Source: a bacterium (GTDB lineage: Bacteria > Electryoneota > RPQS01). Taken from it: a DNA stretch of 34,483 bases. The stretch spans positions 1 to 34,483 of the forward strand of contig JAHJDG010000162.1 in assembly GCA_018812265.1 (NCBI GenBank), in the 5' to 3' direction. The notes below the pieces were generated by a model. The model searched no databases and was not told where the DNA came from. It saw nothing but the letters and a program-made list of their open reading frames with translations. This document shows positions 24,749 through 33,174 of the stretch, piece by piece; the stretch's first letter is position 1, and the number at the start of each line of letters is the position of its first letter. The translations under genes were made by a program, and so were the position numbers.

Positions 24749-26980
24749 GTGGCTTCGAGCGCTCATCCGTCCGTCCCCGTCCGCTGCAAACGGCGGCTGA
24801 TTGCCATTGCCGGTAATCCCAACGCGGGCAAGACGACGGTATTCAATGCCTTGACGGGCGCTCGCCAGAAGGTCAGCAACTATCCCGGCGTCACCGTCGA
24901 GCGCAAGATCGGCCAACTTCGTTTAGCGTCCGGTGAAACAGTGGAAGTGGTGGATCTTCCCGGCTGCTACAGCCTGGCCGCGCGTTCTCCCGAAGAACAG
25001 ATCGCACATGACGTCATCCTGGGCGAGATGGAGGGCGATCCCAAGCCCGATCTTGTCATCGTGGTGGTGGATGCGTCCAATCTCGAACGCAATCTGTTCC
25101 TCGCCTCGCAGCTCCGCGACTTGGGGATTCCCATGATCGTAGCGCTGAACATGATGGATTTGGCCCGCGAGCAGGGCCGCGAAGTTTCGTGGGAGAAGCT
25201 GGCCGAGGCGCTGGGCTGTCCGGTGGTGCCGCTGGTAGCCCGCAAGGGGGAAGGAATTGGGCGGCTGCTGAAGATTCTGGGGGCCGAGGGGGGAGCCGAA
25301 TGCGTGTGCGGAGGCGTACCGCGATTCATTGACTGCCTGCCGCCCGCGCTCGAAAGTCCCGTGCAGGCCTTGGCCGAAGGGCTGGTGGCCAGCGGGCACG
25401 CCGAACCTCAAGCCGCACGCGGGGAAGCTCTGTGGCTGCTGGTGTCGTCTCTCGAAGGCGACGAATCCATCAAAGCCTCGCCCGTTCTGACGGCCCTCGC
25501 CCACCGCGTGCTTGGCGAGTTCAAGCTCACGCCGCAGCAAGTCCGCGCTATCGAGACTAGCGCCCGCTATCAGTATCTGAGCGAGGTCATGTGCAAGGGC
25601 GTGGCCGAGGGCAAGCATCGCCCCAGCCGCCTTACCGATCGTCTCGATAGCATTCTGCTCCACAAAATCTGGGGGCCGATGGTCTTTCTGGCGGTGATGG
25701 CGTTCGTCTTTCAATCCATCTTTGCATGGGCCACTCCCGCGATGGACGGCATCGAAAGCCTGATGGCCGGCGCGGGAGCGTGGGTAAGCGACATTCTCCC
25801 CGGCGGGATGTTCAAAGAGATGCTGCTCGAAGGCGTGATCGCGGGGGTCGGCAACATCCTCGTCTTCCTCCCGCAGATTCTCATTCTGTTTCTGTTCATC
25901 GGTTTCCTCGAAGACGTCGGCTATATGGCGCGGGCGGCCTTTCTCATGGATCGGATCATGGCCCGCGTCGGTCTCGACGGTCGGGCGTTTTTGCCGCTGC
26001 TGTCCAGCTTCGCGTGCGCGATTCCGGGGATCATGGCCACCCGCACCATCGCCAGCCGCAAAGACCGGCTGGTGACCATCTTGGTTGCGCCACTCATGTC
26101 ATGCAGCGCGCGGCTGCCGGTCTATACGCTCATCATCGGCGCGGTCTTCGCCGCCGATCAGAAACTTTGGGGAGTGTACCCCATCGGCGGATTGGTTCTG
26201 CTGGTGATGTACCTGTTCTCCATCGTGGCGGGAATCACCATGGCCGCCGTGTTCAAGCGAACCGTGCTGCGCAGCCCGCGCCCGCCGTTGCTTCTCGAAC
26301 TACCCTCCTACAAGCTGCCCTCGCTGAAATCCGTTCTGCTGAACATTTACGATCGCGCACGGCTGTTCGTCATTCGCGCGGGAACGGTGATCCTCGCGGC
26401 CACGGTCATTCTTTGGGTACTTCTGCACGTGCCGGTTGGCGAGCGCGACTTCTCGACCTTCGATGCGAAACGGCAGGCGATTCTCGGGGAAGCGGCGCTC
26501 GACGACGTGGATCGCGCCCTGCTGTCTCAATGGGTAAAGGCCGAAGAAGAGAGCTACCGGGTTAAACACACGCTGGCCGGATGGCTGGGCACGACGCTCG
26601 AACCGGTGATTGCGCCCTTGGGATTCGACTGGAAGATCGGCGTCGGGATCATCGCCAGCTTTGCCGCGCGCGAAGTCTTCGTCAGCGGATTGTCCGTCGT
26701 TCACGGAGTGGGCGGCTCGGATGACGATACCTCTTCGCTTCGTCAGGCGCTGCGGGCGGAACGTCGCGCCGACGGATCGCTGATGTTCACGCCGCTTCTC
26801 GGTCTGGCAATCCTGGTTTTCTTCGTTCTGGCCTGCCAGTGCGTCTCGACGGTGGCGATTGTCCGCCGCGAGACCGGATCGTGGCATTGGCCCGCCTTCA
26901 TGGTCGGCTATATGAGCGTATTGGCCTGGCTGGGAACGTTCGCCATCTATCAGGGCGGAAGACTGCTGGGGTTTTCATGA
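24749..26980 (+). CDS. feoB: Ferrous iron transporter FeoB
   Basis: The 743-residue protein starts at GTG 24749. The N-terminal G domain has G1 GNPNAGKT (22-29), the switch segment SNYPGVTVE, G3 DLPG and G4 NMMD, the FeoB form of the NKxD motif. The membrane domain starts near residue 310 (WGPMVFLAVMAFVFQSIFAW). It includes the Gate motifs, with FLEDVGYMARAAFLMDRIM and the LLSSFACAIPGIMATR segment whose Cys is implicated in Fe(II) passage, and a second LMSCSARLPVY segment. It imports Fe2+ across the inner membrane, driven or gated by GTP. It overlaps the following small gene by 4 nt (ATGA). Confidence 0.97.
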   Translation: MASSAHPSVPVRCKRRLIAIAGNPNAGKTTVFNALTGARQKVSNYPGVTVERKIGQLRLASGETVEVVDLPGCYSLAARSPEEQIAHDVILGEMEGDPKPDLVIVVVDASNLERNLFLASQLRDLGIPMIVALNMMDLAREQGREVSWEKLAEALGCPVVPLVARKGEGIGRLLKILGAEGGAECVCGGVPRFIDCLPPALESPVQALAEGLVASGHAEPQAARGEALWLLVSSLEGDESIKASPVLTALAHRVLGEFKLTPQQVRAIETSARYQYLSEVMCKGVAEGKHRPSRLTDRLDSILLHKIWGPMVFLAVMAFVFQSIFAWATPAMDGIESLMAGAGAWVSDILPGGMFKEMLLEGVIAGVGNILVFLPQILILFLFIGFLEDVGYMARAAFLMDRIMARVGLDGRAFLPLLSSFACAIPGIMATRTIASRKDRLVTILVAPLMSCSARLPVYTLIIGAVFAADQKLWGVYPIGGLVLLVMYLFSIVAGITMAAVFKRTVLRSPRPPLLLELPSYKLPSLKSVLLNIYDRARLFVIRAGTVILAATVILWVLLHVPVGERDFSTFDAKRQAILGEAALDDVDRALLSQWVKAEEESYRVKHTLAGWLGTTLEPVIAPLGFDWKIGVGIIASFAAREVFVSGLSVVHGVGGSDDDTSSLRQALRAERRADGSLMFTPLLGLAILVFFVLACQCVSTVAIVRRETGSWHWPAFMVGYMSVLAWLGTFAIYQGGRLLGFS

Positions 26981-27162
26981 TGCCCGCCCTGCTTGACTAC
27001 GGATTGGTCGTTTTCGCCGTCGCGGCGGCGTGCGGCTATCTGGCGTGGCGGAGAATCCGCAAGGCGCGGCGCTTGTCCCGCGACTGGACGACCGGCCGCG
27101 TCGAGGCTTGCGATTCGTGCCCCGTGATCAGAATCAGAGAAGCGCAAGCCAAGCGTTCCTGA
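26977..27162 (+). CDS. Small FeoB-associated membrane protein
   Basis: The 61-residue protein starts at ATG 26977 (or 26980), overlapping the feoB stop. One transmembrane helix (LDYGLVVFAVAAACGYLAW) is followed by a basic stretch and a single CDSC pair near the C-terminus. Position, size and layout fit the 'FeoB-associated Cys-rich membrane protein' type, although only one Cys-x2-Cys pair is present where relatives often have more. It probably contacts FeoB or iron in the inner membrane; that is inference. Confidence 0.65.
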   Translation: MMPALLDYGLVVFAVAAACGYLAWRRIRKARRLSRDWTTGRVEACDSCPVIRIREAQAKRS

Positions 27163-27165
27163 AAC

Positions 27166-27198
27166 AAAACGGAGCGCTGGCGGGCGCTCCGTTTTCCC
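27166..27198. terminator. Terminator between the feo operon and the GT4 gene (both directions)
   Basis: A 12-bp perfect stem, AAAACGGAGCGC (27166-27177) with 27184-27195, and a 6-nt loop. A T tract closes the stem on both strands, and the hairpin lies between convergent genes. Confidence 0.85.
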
Positions 27199-27216
27199 GT
27201 TCATTGAAAGCCCGGA

Positions 27217-28359
27217 CTACCTCTCCGGCCGGCGAACTCCCCGCTCCGCCAATAGCCGTTCGATCCGGTCCATCGCGCGAGTCAAGTTATGTTCTTCTTC
27301 GGCAAAGGCTCGGGCCCGCTTGCCGATTTCCCGCCGCTTCTCCGGATCGCTCACCAGCTCTCTGACTCCCTTCACCAGTTCGTCCATGTTGCGGGCTGCC
27401 ACGCCCAAGTTTTTCTCGGTAATCAGCCGGTCGGGATTCACGCCCAGAGTAACCACCGGTATTCCGTGTTGCCAGGCATGGATGAACGTGTTGGAGTAGC
27501 CCTCATTAGTGCTGGTGTTCACCAGCAGGTGAGCCATGCGGAAGTAGTCTTGCACTCGCGCGAGCGGGATCAGGCCGTCGTATCTCAGATTGGGACACTG
27601 CCGCACGGCGTTCTCGATAATCTGTCGGTACTCCGGCTGCTGGACCTGCCCGATGACCACGAACTCGGCATCGAGATCGCGGCAGCGATCCGCCAGTTCC
27701 ACGAACCGCTCCGGCCGCTTGATCCGTTTCAGGGAACCGGCCCAGAGTACTATTGGCCGGCCGCCGTGGGATTGAACCTCCGAATCCGGCACAGCCGGCC
27801 GGGAGTTTCGCAGCACCACCGGATTCAGCCCGGCTTGTCTCAGCCGCTCCACTTGGTCCGTTCGCTGCACCAGCACCAGGTCGGCGCGAGCCAATCCTTT
27901 CTTCGCGGCCCGGCACGCATGAACCAGCCACGGCAGGAGAACCGCGAATCTATGAGGCGAATACATGCGCCTCATCCCCCACAGTTTTCTCCAGATCATT
28001 CCGTCGTTTTCGGCCGCCGCCGCCCACACACAGATGGTTTCGGCGGGCGCCAGTTCGAACGCGCGCCCCGTGTAGAGATTGAACATGCGGTTATAGATTA
28101 CGTCCGGCTGCACTTCGGCAATGACCCGTTGAAGCGCCCCGCGATTGCCTTCCCATCGAGGAGGATTCTCCGGGAGTCCATGCAGGGTGACTCCATCCAT
28201 ACTTCCCGGATCGGGCACTCGATTCATTTCGCTCGCGTAGTGAACCTCCCAGCCGCGGCGGGCCAGCTCGGTAGCCAAGAGCCAGCTCTGCTCCTCCGAT
28301 CCTCCGGCAAGACGCGAGAGGTGATAATGCAGAACAAAAAGGATTCGAGGTCTATCCAT
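27217..28359 (-). CDS. Glycosyltransferase family 4 (GT-B fold)
   Basis: The 380-residue protein opens with ILFVLHYHLSRLAGGSEEQSW, the GT4 acceptor-domain glycine loop. Its C-terminal donor domain begins near 205 (PIVLWAGSLKRIKRPERFVEL, split by a turn). The E-x7-E motif region reads EGYSNTFIHAW, so the second Glu is His here; a related EGxSNTFIxAW form occurs in a GT4 subset. It likely adds a sugar to a lipid-linked glycan in the cytoplasm. It is 32 nt downstream of the asparagine-synthase-like gene and probably co-transcribed with it. Confidence 0.88.
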   Translation of the reverse strand: MDRPRILFVLHYHLSRLAGGSEEQSWLLATELARRGWEVHYASEMNRVPDPGSMDGVTLHGLPENPPRWEGNRGALQRVIAEVQPDVIYNRMFNLYTGRAFELAPAETICVWAAAAENDGMIWRKLWGMRRMYSPHRFAVLLPWLVHACRAAKKGLARADLVLVQRTDQVERLRQAGLNPVVLRNSRPAVPDSEVQSHGGRPIVLWAGSLKRIKRPERFVELADRCRDLDAEFVVIGQVQQPEYRQIIENAVRQCPNLRYDGLIPLARVQDYFRMAHLLVNTSTNEGYSNTFIHAWQHGIPVVTLGVNPDRLITEKNLGVAARNMDELVKGVRELVSDPEKRREIGKRARAFAEEEHNLTRAMDRIERLLAERGVRRPER

Positions 28360-28391
28360 AATGCGGTGTTTGGCGAAGGATCTGTGGCATC

Positions 28392-30182
28392 TTACGAGCG
28401 GTTATAGCGATGCCACTGCCAGACGGTGAGCAGACCGCGAAACAGTTCACGGTCCATTCGCTTGTTTCGTACGTAGCGGTTTCGTAGATTGAGCATCGCC
28501 CGCCCATCGAAGTAGGGGATATTCCTCAGTTCGTCGAGGCAACCGGCTACGAAATCGTGGTGGACTCCGTGGAAAAGGTCTCGGTAATGGGCATAGTTCC
28601 AGCGCGGGTGGAAGAAGATCGGCTTGCCTAAGGCAGTCCCTACGTGATCATCCAGTCTCGATAGGGCTCCCCACCAAGCTCGCAGCAGCATTCTTCGCAA
28701 TCGGGCGGATTGGTCAGGCCGGAATCCAAGACATTTCTTCAGGGGGTAAGAATACAAATCAGGGAATCCGGTTCTCAGGGCAGACTGAAGGGCAGCCTCG
28801 TTCCTTCGCAAAGCGGGAGCCAACGCCGATGCAACGGTCAGAACTCCGCCGTGAACGAACGGTGCAACATAAAACGCACGGTCACGGTCAACCTGCAGAG
28901 CAAAGTTCGTGCGATTCATGAAGTTTTCGAACACCCAGCTCAAGTATCGCTCTTGAAGCGTTCGCCCCGGGGCTCGTCCGAACTCGGTCCTCACATGCCT
29001 CTCCGCGCCGGCAGGATCGCTCAACAGGGGGAGCACCTCGCGGATCGGAACAAAACAGATCCGCCGGTCTTCGAGCACGGTGCGGCAAAGCAGATCATCC
29101 GTGGCTTCTGTCCGAAACGCCGCCGGATCGGAATCGTAGCTGCCGAACACAAGATCACCGATGTATCCGCTGAGGACGATGGTTCGCGGAGGCAGAGCCG
29201 CGCGCATCGGAGCCACGGGATAGTCGGGGTATCCTTGATACATTCCCTCCCGGTAGGGGAAGGCTTCGGAAAGGAGAACATCGAGCGGGCGAGTGTCCAT
29301 CGGCAGAGCGGCGAACGGAACACCAAGTTTCCGGGCCAGACCCGTTCCGATTCGAAAGTCAAGCGAACGAGGATGCCCGAAGGTGACGGTAGAGAACCGT
29401 TCGTTGGGTATAACCTCCCGTGCACAGCCGAGGAGAAAGCGGGAGTCCATGCCCCCCGAGAGAGTCAGGATTACCCGCTCAGCGTGCTGCAACTCCCGAG
29501 CGACGGCTTCGCGGAGGGCACTCAAAACGAGGGTGCACGCGCGATCCATGTCAATGACTCCGTTCGGGCCGCCAAACTCGGCCGGGCGATGGCCCGTCCA
29601 CACGGGAAGCGTGCGACGCAGCGTGATGCGAGGCTGACCGGCCGTTACGGTCAGCGATTGGTTTCCTCGTAGACCGGATATCCCCTGCAGCGGAGTTAAC
29701 TCATGCGGCAAAAAGCCCATCATGAGCATGAAAGGCAGGGCACGAGGATCCATTTCCGCTCTCTTCGGCAGCTGCCGACAGAGATAGAGAAGCGAGTTGC
29801 TGAAGTACCATGCTCCGTCTTGCTGCGTGTAGTACCATCGCTGCAGCAGAAACAGATCGGAAGCGATACTGACGATGTCAGTGTTCCGGTCGAATTTAAA
29901 AGCGAGCCAGCTTCCGTCCGGTTCCGGCTCCATCCGCCAGTCGGCTGCGTCGGGCCGCGAGACGGCGTGCTGTTCGGGAAGTTGATCGGAAGGTGGCACG
30001 CCCGCCAGCCGCCCGGCAAAGAGGCGATACCCTTCGGAGGTCAAGTGTTCGGCAGCGTGGGGATAATAGGGACCTGCGGTCTCATCACGCACGACCCGCA
30101 GCGACCATTTCCGGCCCGTGATTTCAGCCGGTTCGCCGGAGTGGATTGCGGAGCGCGGGTGGAAGATATAGCAGATAAACAT
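28392..30182 (-). CDS. Asparagine synthase-like protein with a degenerate glutaminase half
   Basis: The 596-residue protein carries the ATP-pyrophosphatase PP-loop ILTLSGGMDSRF (SGGMDS at 242-247) of the asparagine synthetase family. The N-terminal half resembles the class II glutaminase fold (FDRNTDIVSIASDLFLLQRW, then WYFSNSLLYL). However, it lacks the catalytic N-terminal Cys: the protein begins MFICYI, not MC. It therefore should not use glutamine by the usual route. Similar proteins occur in polysaccharide clusters and in lasso-peptide and beta-lactam pathways; here a GT4 gene lies downstream and a flippase gene diverges from it, so amidation of a sugar acid or glycan precursor is the best guess. 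Confidence 0.75.
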   Translation of the reverse strand: MFICYIFHPRSAIHSGEPAEITGRKWSLRVVRDETAGPYYPHAAEHLTSEGYRLFAGRLAGVPPSDQLPEQHAVSRPDAADWRMEPEPDGSWLAFKFDRNTDIVSIASDLFLLQRWYYTQQDGAWYFSNSLLYLCRQLPKRAEMDPRALPFMLMMGFLPHELTPLQGISGLRGNQSLTVTAGQPRITLRRTLPVWTGHRPAEFGGPNGVIDMDRACTLVLSALREAVARELQHAERVILTLSGGMDSRFLLGCAREVIPNERFSTVTFGHPRSLDFRIGTGLARKLGVPFAALPMDTRPLDVLLSEAFPYREGMYQGYPDYPVAPMRAALPPRTIVLSGYIGDLVFGSYDSDPAAFRTEATDDLLCRTVLEDRRICFVPIREVLPLLSDPAGAERHVRTEFGRAPGRTLQERYLSWVFENFMNRTNFALQVDRDRAFYVAPFVHGGVLTVASALAPALRRNEAALQSALRTGFPDLYSYPLKKCLGFRPDQSARLRRMLLRAWWGALSRLDDHVGTALGKPIFFHPRWNYAHYRDLFHGVHHDFVAGCLDELRNIPYFDGRAMLNLRNRYVRNKRMDRELFRGLLTVWQWHRYNRS

Positions 30183-30209
30183 GCCGGTATGTTCCGTGAT
30201 TCGTCAACA

Positions 30210-30238
30210 AAGATACACATTGTCGGCGGGAAAGACAA
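30210..30238 (-). promoter_or_regulatory. Candidate promoter of the asparagine-synthase-like/GT4 operon
   Basis: On the minus strand, TTGTCT (30238-30233) and TATCTT (30215-30210) are 17 nt apart, each with four of six consensus matches. They lie about 28 nt upstream of the ATG at 30182. Confidence 0.4.
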
Positions 30239-30249
30239 GTGCGAATAAT
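30220..30249 (+). promoter_or_regulatory. Candidate promoter of the flippase gene
   Basis: TTGTCG (30220-30225) and AATAAT (30244-30249) are 18 nt apart. It overlaps the divergent promoter on the other strand, so the two transcription units would compete or be co-regulated. Confidence 0.3.
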
Positions 30250-30308
30250 CTCATGACCGATATTGGAGAAGCAACCACGTTTCCTGTCGTTTGCAACAAG
30301 GAGCCTCT

Positions 30309-31838
30309 GTGACAGGCATAGCGCCGGAATCCTCGCCGACTCCGCCCCGGCGGCGAGTCGTGCTCAACACGGTTTTCTCCATCCTGGCCAAGCTGCAAAG
30401 CGGCGTGTTCTCCTATTTGAGCACGCTGCTTCTGCTGCGAGCGCTGAAAGTGGAGGAGTACGGCCTGTGGTCGCTGCTGTTCATCGCCACCACCGCCAAT
30501 CTGGCCCTGGTCGCGCGGCTGGGTTTGGGCAGTTCCGTCCGCCGCTTTGTTCCCGAGTATTTTGCCCGCTCGCAGTATCGTACCATCGCCCGCCTGTTTC
30601 ATGCCTCCAACCTCGTGCAGGCGGCCGCCTCGCTGCTGCTCGTCACGGTGGCTCTGGTGTTCGCCGAACCGATCGCCGCGTGGATGAAGTTTCCGCAGTC
30701 GGCGAATCTGTTGCGAATCTTCGCCGTCGGGGCGTTCGCCTTTCTACTCAGCGAGAACATCCGCATGATGATGGGCGGGCTGTTTATGCAACGCACGGTG
30801 TTTGTCGTGCATAGCATCTACAGCGCGCTTCGGCTGGCGGGGATTTTCATTGCCACTCGTTTCGATAATCCGTTTACGGCCGTGATCGTGGCCGAGGGGA
30901 TCCTCTACGCTCTGCAACTGGGCTTCTATTTCATTGCGTATCATCGCCTGGTCCAACCGCACGTGCTGTCCGACAAGGGCCCCTCCGAAAGACCCCCGTG
31001 GAAGAGGTTTACGCGGTTCACGGCCCTCTCCTACCTCAATGAGTTGGGGGCGATGCTCCTTAATTCGGCAACCGACTTGTTTCTCGTGACCGGCTATCTG
31101 GGAGCGTGGGTGGTCGGTCTCTACGGTCTGGCCAACCGGGTCTTCGGCATCATCAATAATCTCTTGCCGAATGCGTTTCTCGCCGACGTTATCACTCCAC
31201 TGTTCTACAGCGAATACGGAGCGGCTCCCGAAAAATCACGGTTCGGTTTCACTCTCCTCATGAAGACCAGTCTGCTGGTCACGATTCCGATCGGACTCTG
31301 GCTGGCTCTCATGGCCGAGCCGGTGATCGTTCATTTTTTTGACGCCCGCTATGCGGAAGCGGCGGCGATCGTTGTCATCATGGGGCTGTTCCTGCCGATC
31401 GAAACCGTCCGCTATCCGCTGGGGTTGATGCTGCAGAATGCCGAGCGCAACGATCTTCTGATCTACGCCAAGGTTTTCGGGGTCGTGAAAATCCTCACCG
31501 GCATTTGGCTGCTCCCCCACGGCACGCTCACCACGATGGTGTGGATCACATTTCTGTCCGTTGCCGGGCAGAATCTGCTGCTCTACTACTGGATCGTGAC
31601 CAAGCTGCACTCGCCCACCGACCACCTCGGCTTGCTCCGCCTGCTCATCAACGGACTCGTCTGCGGAGCGATCTTTTACTTGATCCGGCCGTGGTTCAGC
31701 GGGCCGGTGGGTGTGATTGCCAGCGTTCTCGTGTTCGCCGCGCTCTGGCTCGGTATCAGCACACTTCACCGCGTTTTCCGTCCCGAGGAGCGCGACTTCA
31801 TCAACAGCAAGCTGCCCCATCCGCTCTGGCGGTTCTGA
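30309..31838 (+). CDS. Polysaccharide flippase, Wzx/MurJ-like (MATE/MVF superfamily)
   Basis: The 509-residue protein starts at GTG 30309, set by AAGGAG at 30298-30303 five nt upstream; the frame is open to a TTG at 30291 that overlaps that site. It has twelve to fourteen predicted membrane helices. It opens with VVLNTVFSILAKLQSGVFSY and LLRALKVEEYGLWSLLF, the first two helices typical of O-antigen/teichuronic flippases, and has a central AEPVIVHFFDARYAEAAAIV segment shared with that group. It would flip an undecaprenyl-linked oligosaccharide to the periplasm. It diverges from the asparagine-synthase-like/GT4 genes, which may build the substrate. Confidence 0.88.
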   Translation: MTGIAPESSPTPPRRRVVLNTVFSILAKLQSGVFSYLSTLLLLRALKVEEYGLWSLLFIATTANLALVARLGLGSSVRRFVPEYFARSQYRTIARLFHASNLVQAAASLLLVTVALVFAEPIAAWMKFPQSANLLRIFAVGAFAFLLSENIRMMMGGLFMQRTVFVVHSIYSALRLAGIFIATRFDNPFTAVIVAEGILYALQLGFYFIAYHRLVQPHVLSDKGPSERPPWKRFTRFTALSYLNELGAMLLNSATDLFLVTGYLGAWVVGLYGLANRVFGIINNLLPNAFLADVITPLFYSEYGAAPEKSRFGFTLLMKTSLLVTIPIGLWLALMAEPVIVHFFDARYAEAAAIVVIMGLFLPIETVRYPLGLMLQNAERNDLLIYAKVFGVVKILTGIWLLPHGTLTTMVWITFLSVAGQNLLLYYWIVTKLHSPTDHLGLLRLLINGLVCGAIFYLIRPWFSGPVGVIASVLVFAALWLGISTLHRVFRPEERDFINSKLPHPLWRF

Positions 31839-31853
31839 GTCTTGAGACAAGCC

Positions 31854-31887
31854 TCGCCGTTGTCGGTCTCCTGACCGGCCATGGCGA
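31854..31887. repeat. Hairpin repeat, copy D (34-nt form)
   Basis: It has the same 34-nt layout as the copy at 21096: TCGCC/GGCGA outer stem, TCCT loop, and inner stem with a T-G wobble at the same place. Three inner base pairs (G-C, A-T, C-G) are replaced by C-G, G-C, G-C. One further change gives a T/C mismatch. It lies 15 nt after the flippase stop. Confidence 0.75.
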
Positions 31888-31938
31888 CATCTCTGCGGTG
31901 TCGGCGGCTTGCAGCTGATCCAACAGCCGCGAACAATA

Positions 31939-31967
31939 AGCAGGGCGCACAAAGGTGCGCCCTTGCT
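31939..31967. terminator. Terminator of the sigma factor gene (and possibly the flippase gene)
   Basis: An 8-bp GC stem GGGCGCAC/GTGCGCCC (31943-31950 with 31955-31962) and a 4-nt AAAG loop, extended by AGCA/TGCT. The T-rich flank TTATTGTT follows on the minus strand, so it mainly serves the sigma gene that ends at 31991. Confidence 0.75.
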
Positions 31968-31990
31968 CACAAGTGATCGCCAAATCGTCG

Positions 31991-32848
31991 CTATCCCAAA
32001 TACGTCCGCAGCGCCTTGCTCCGCGAAGTATGCCGCAGACGACGAAGAGCTTTTTCCTTGATCTGCCGCACGCGCTCGCGGGTGAGTTTGAAGAGCTCGC
32101 CGATTTCTTCGAGAGTCAGCGGATGCTCGCGACCCAACCCGAAGTAGAGCCGCACGACCTCCGCCTCGCGGGGAGTCAGAGTCGTGAGCGCGCGATCAAT
32201 CTCCTGCCGCAGCGATTCCTGCATCAGCCGTGAATCCGGCGGCGGCTGCGCGTCGTTGTGAACGATGTCGAGCAGGCGATTGTCCTCGCCCTGGGCGAAT
32301 GGCGCATCCATTGAGAGATGCCGCCCCGACATCCGCATGGTGTCGGTCACCTCGGCGGGCGAGATATCGAGCTGCTCGGCGATTTCGTCGGGAGTGGGTT
32401 CGCGCTCGAACTCCTGTTCGAGGTTGGAATACATCTTCCCGATCTTGTTGAGCGCGCCGACCCGATTCAGCGGCAGCCGCACGACGCGCGACTGCTCGGC
32501 CAAGGCTTGCAGGATGGACTGCCGGATCCACCACACTGCGTAGGAAATAAACTTGTAGCCGCGCGTCTCGTCGAATCGCTTGGCTGCCTTGATGAGACCG
32601 AGGTTGCCCTCGTTAATCAGGTCCCCCAGCGACAAGCCCTGATTCTGGTACTGCTTGGCTACGCTGACCACGAACCGGAGATTGGCCTTGGTCAGTTTTT
32701 CGAGAGCATCCTGATCGCCGCGACGGATGCGGCGGGCCAGTTTGATCTCCTCCTCGGGAATGAGGAGAGACACCTCTCCGATTTCCTGAAGGTACTTCTC
32801 CAGGCTCTGGTTCGCCCGGATGTTCACTTTTTTCGTAATCTTAGTCAA
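31991..32848 (-). CDS. rpoD: Primary sigma-70 factor, short FCB type (RpoD/SigA)
   Basis: The 285-residue protein starts at TTG 32848, chosen because AGGAG sits 6 nt upstream and the N-terminus matches the family. Region 1.1 is absent, as in Bacteroidetes/Chlorobi-type primary sigma factors of about 285 residues. Region 1.2 is [20 protein letters not shown]. Region 2 contains [17 protein letters not shown] and the -10-binding helix [14 protein letters not shown]. Region 3 runs from about 130 to 200. Region 4 holds the -35-binding helix [20 protein letters not shown]. It should recognise the TTGACA/TATAAT-like promoters listed here. Confidence 0.93.
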   Translation of the reverse strand: MTKITKKVNIRANQSLEKYLQEIGEVSLLIPEEEIKLARRIRRGDQDALEKLTKANLRFVVSVAKQYQNQGLSLGDLINEGNLGLIKAAKRFDETRGYKFISYAVWWIRQSILQALAEQSRVVRLPLNRVGALNKIGKMYSNLEQEFEREPTPDEIAEQLDISPAEVTDTMRMSGRHLSMDAPFAQGEDNRLLDIVHNDAQPPPDSRLMQESLRQEIDRALTTLTPREAEVVRLYFGLGREHPLTLEEIGELFKLTRERVRQIKEKALRRLRHTSRSKALRTYLG

Positions 32849-33174
32849 TGGCTACTCCTGACTTGAGAGAAGCCGAAAATACTCCATTACCACATGAACT
32901 CCCGCTGTCAATAAATGGTTCCCCCATTATTATCAAATACATAACTCATAAAATGGTTTGAAAGAGGCTGCTTCTCGATCATGCCTCCCCTTACATGCGG
33001 AGATACTCTTTGAGTAAGACTTTATATTCATTTATAAGCAACTGTTATTACAAGCATTATGGTCGAGCGAGGCGAATCGTCGCTCAGACGAGAATTGTCC
33101 TCGCGAAAAAAACCCCGCCAAATGCGAGGGTTTCTTGTTTCAGTAACGTTCTGTTCCGAACAAGAACCGACTGT
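32849..33174. other. Intergenic leader between the PEP/pyruvate-binding gene and the sigma factor gene
   Basis: This 326-nt AT-richer gap has no supported gene. It holds a perfect TTGACA on the minus strand (32911-32906) with a weak TAATGG 16 nt further (32889-32884), a possible promoter for the sigma factor, and the terminator at 33104-33135. A small hairpin GAGCGA/TCGCTC (33065-33085) has no assigned role. Confidence 0.6.
33104..33135 (-). terminator. Rho-independent terminator of the PEP/pyruvate-binding gene
   Basis: Read on the minus strand, AAACCCTCGC-ATTTG-GCGGGGTTT forms a stem with one bulged base, followed by an uninterrupted T tract, about 40 nt after the stop codon at 33175. Confidence 0.85.
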
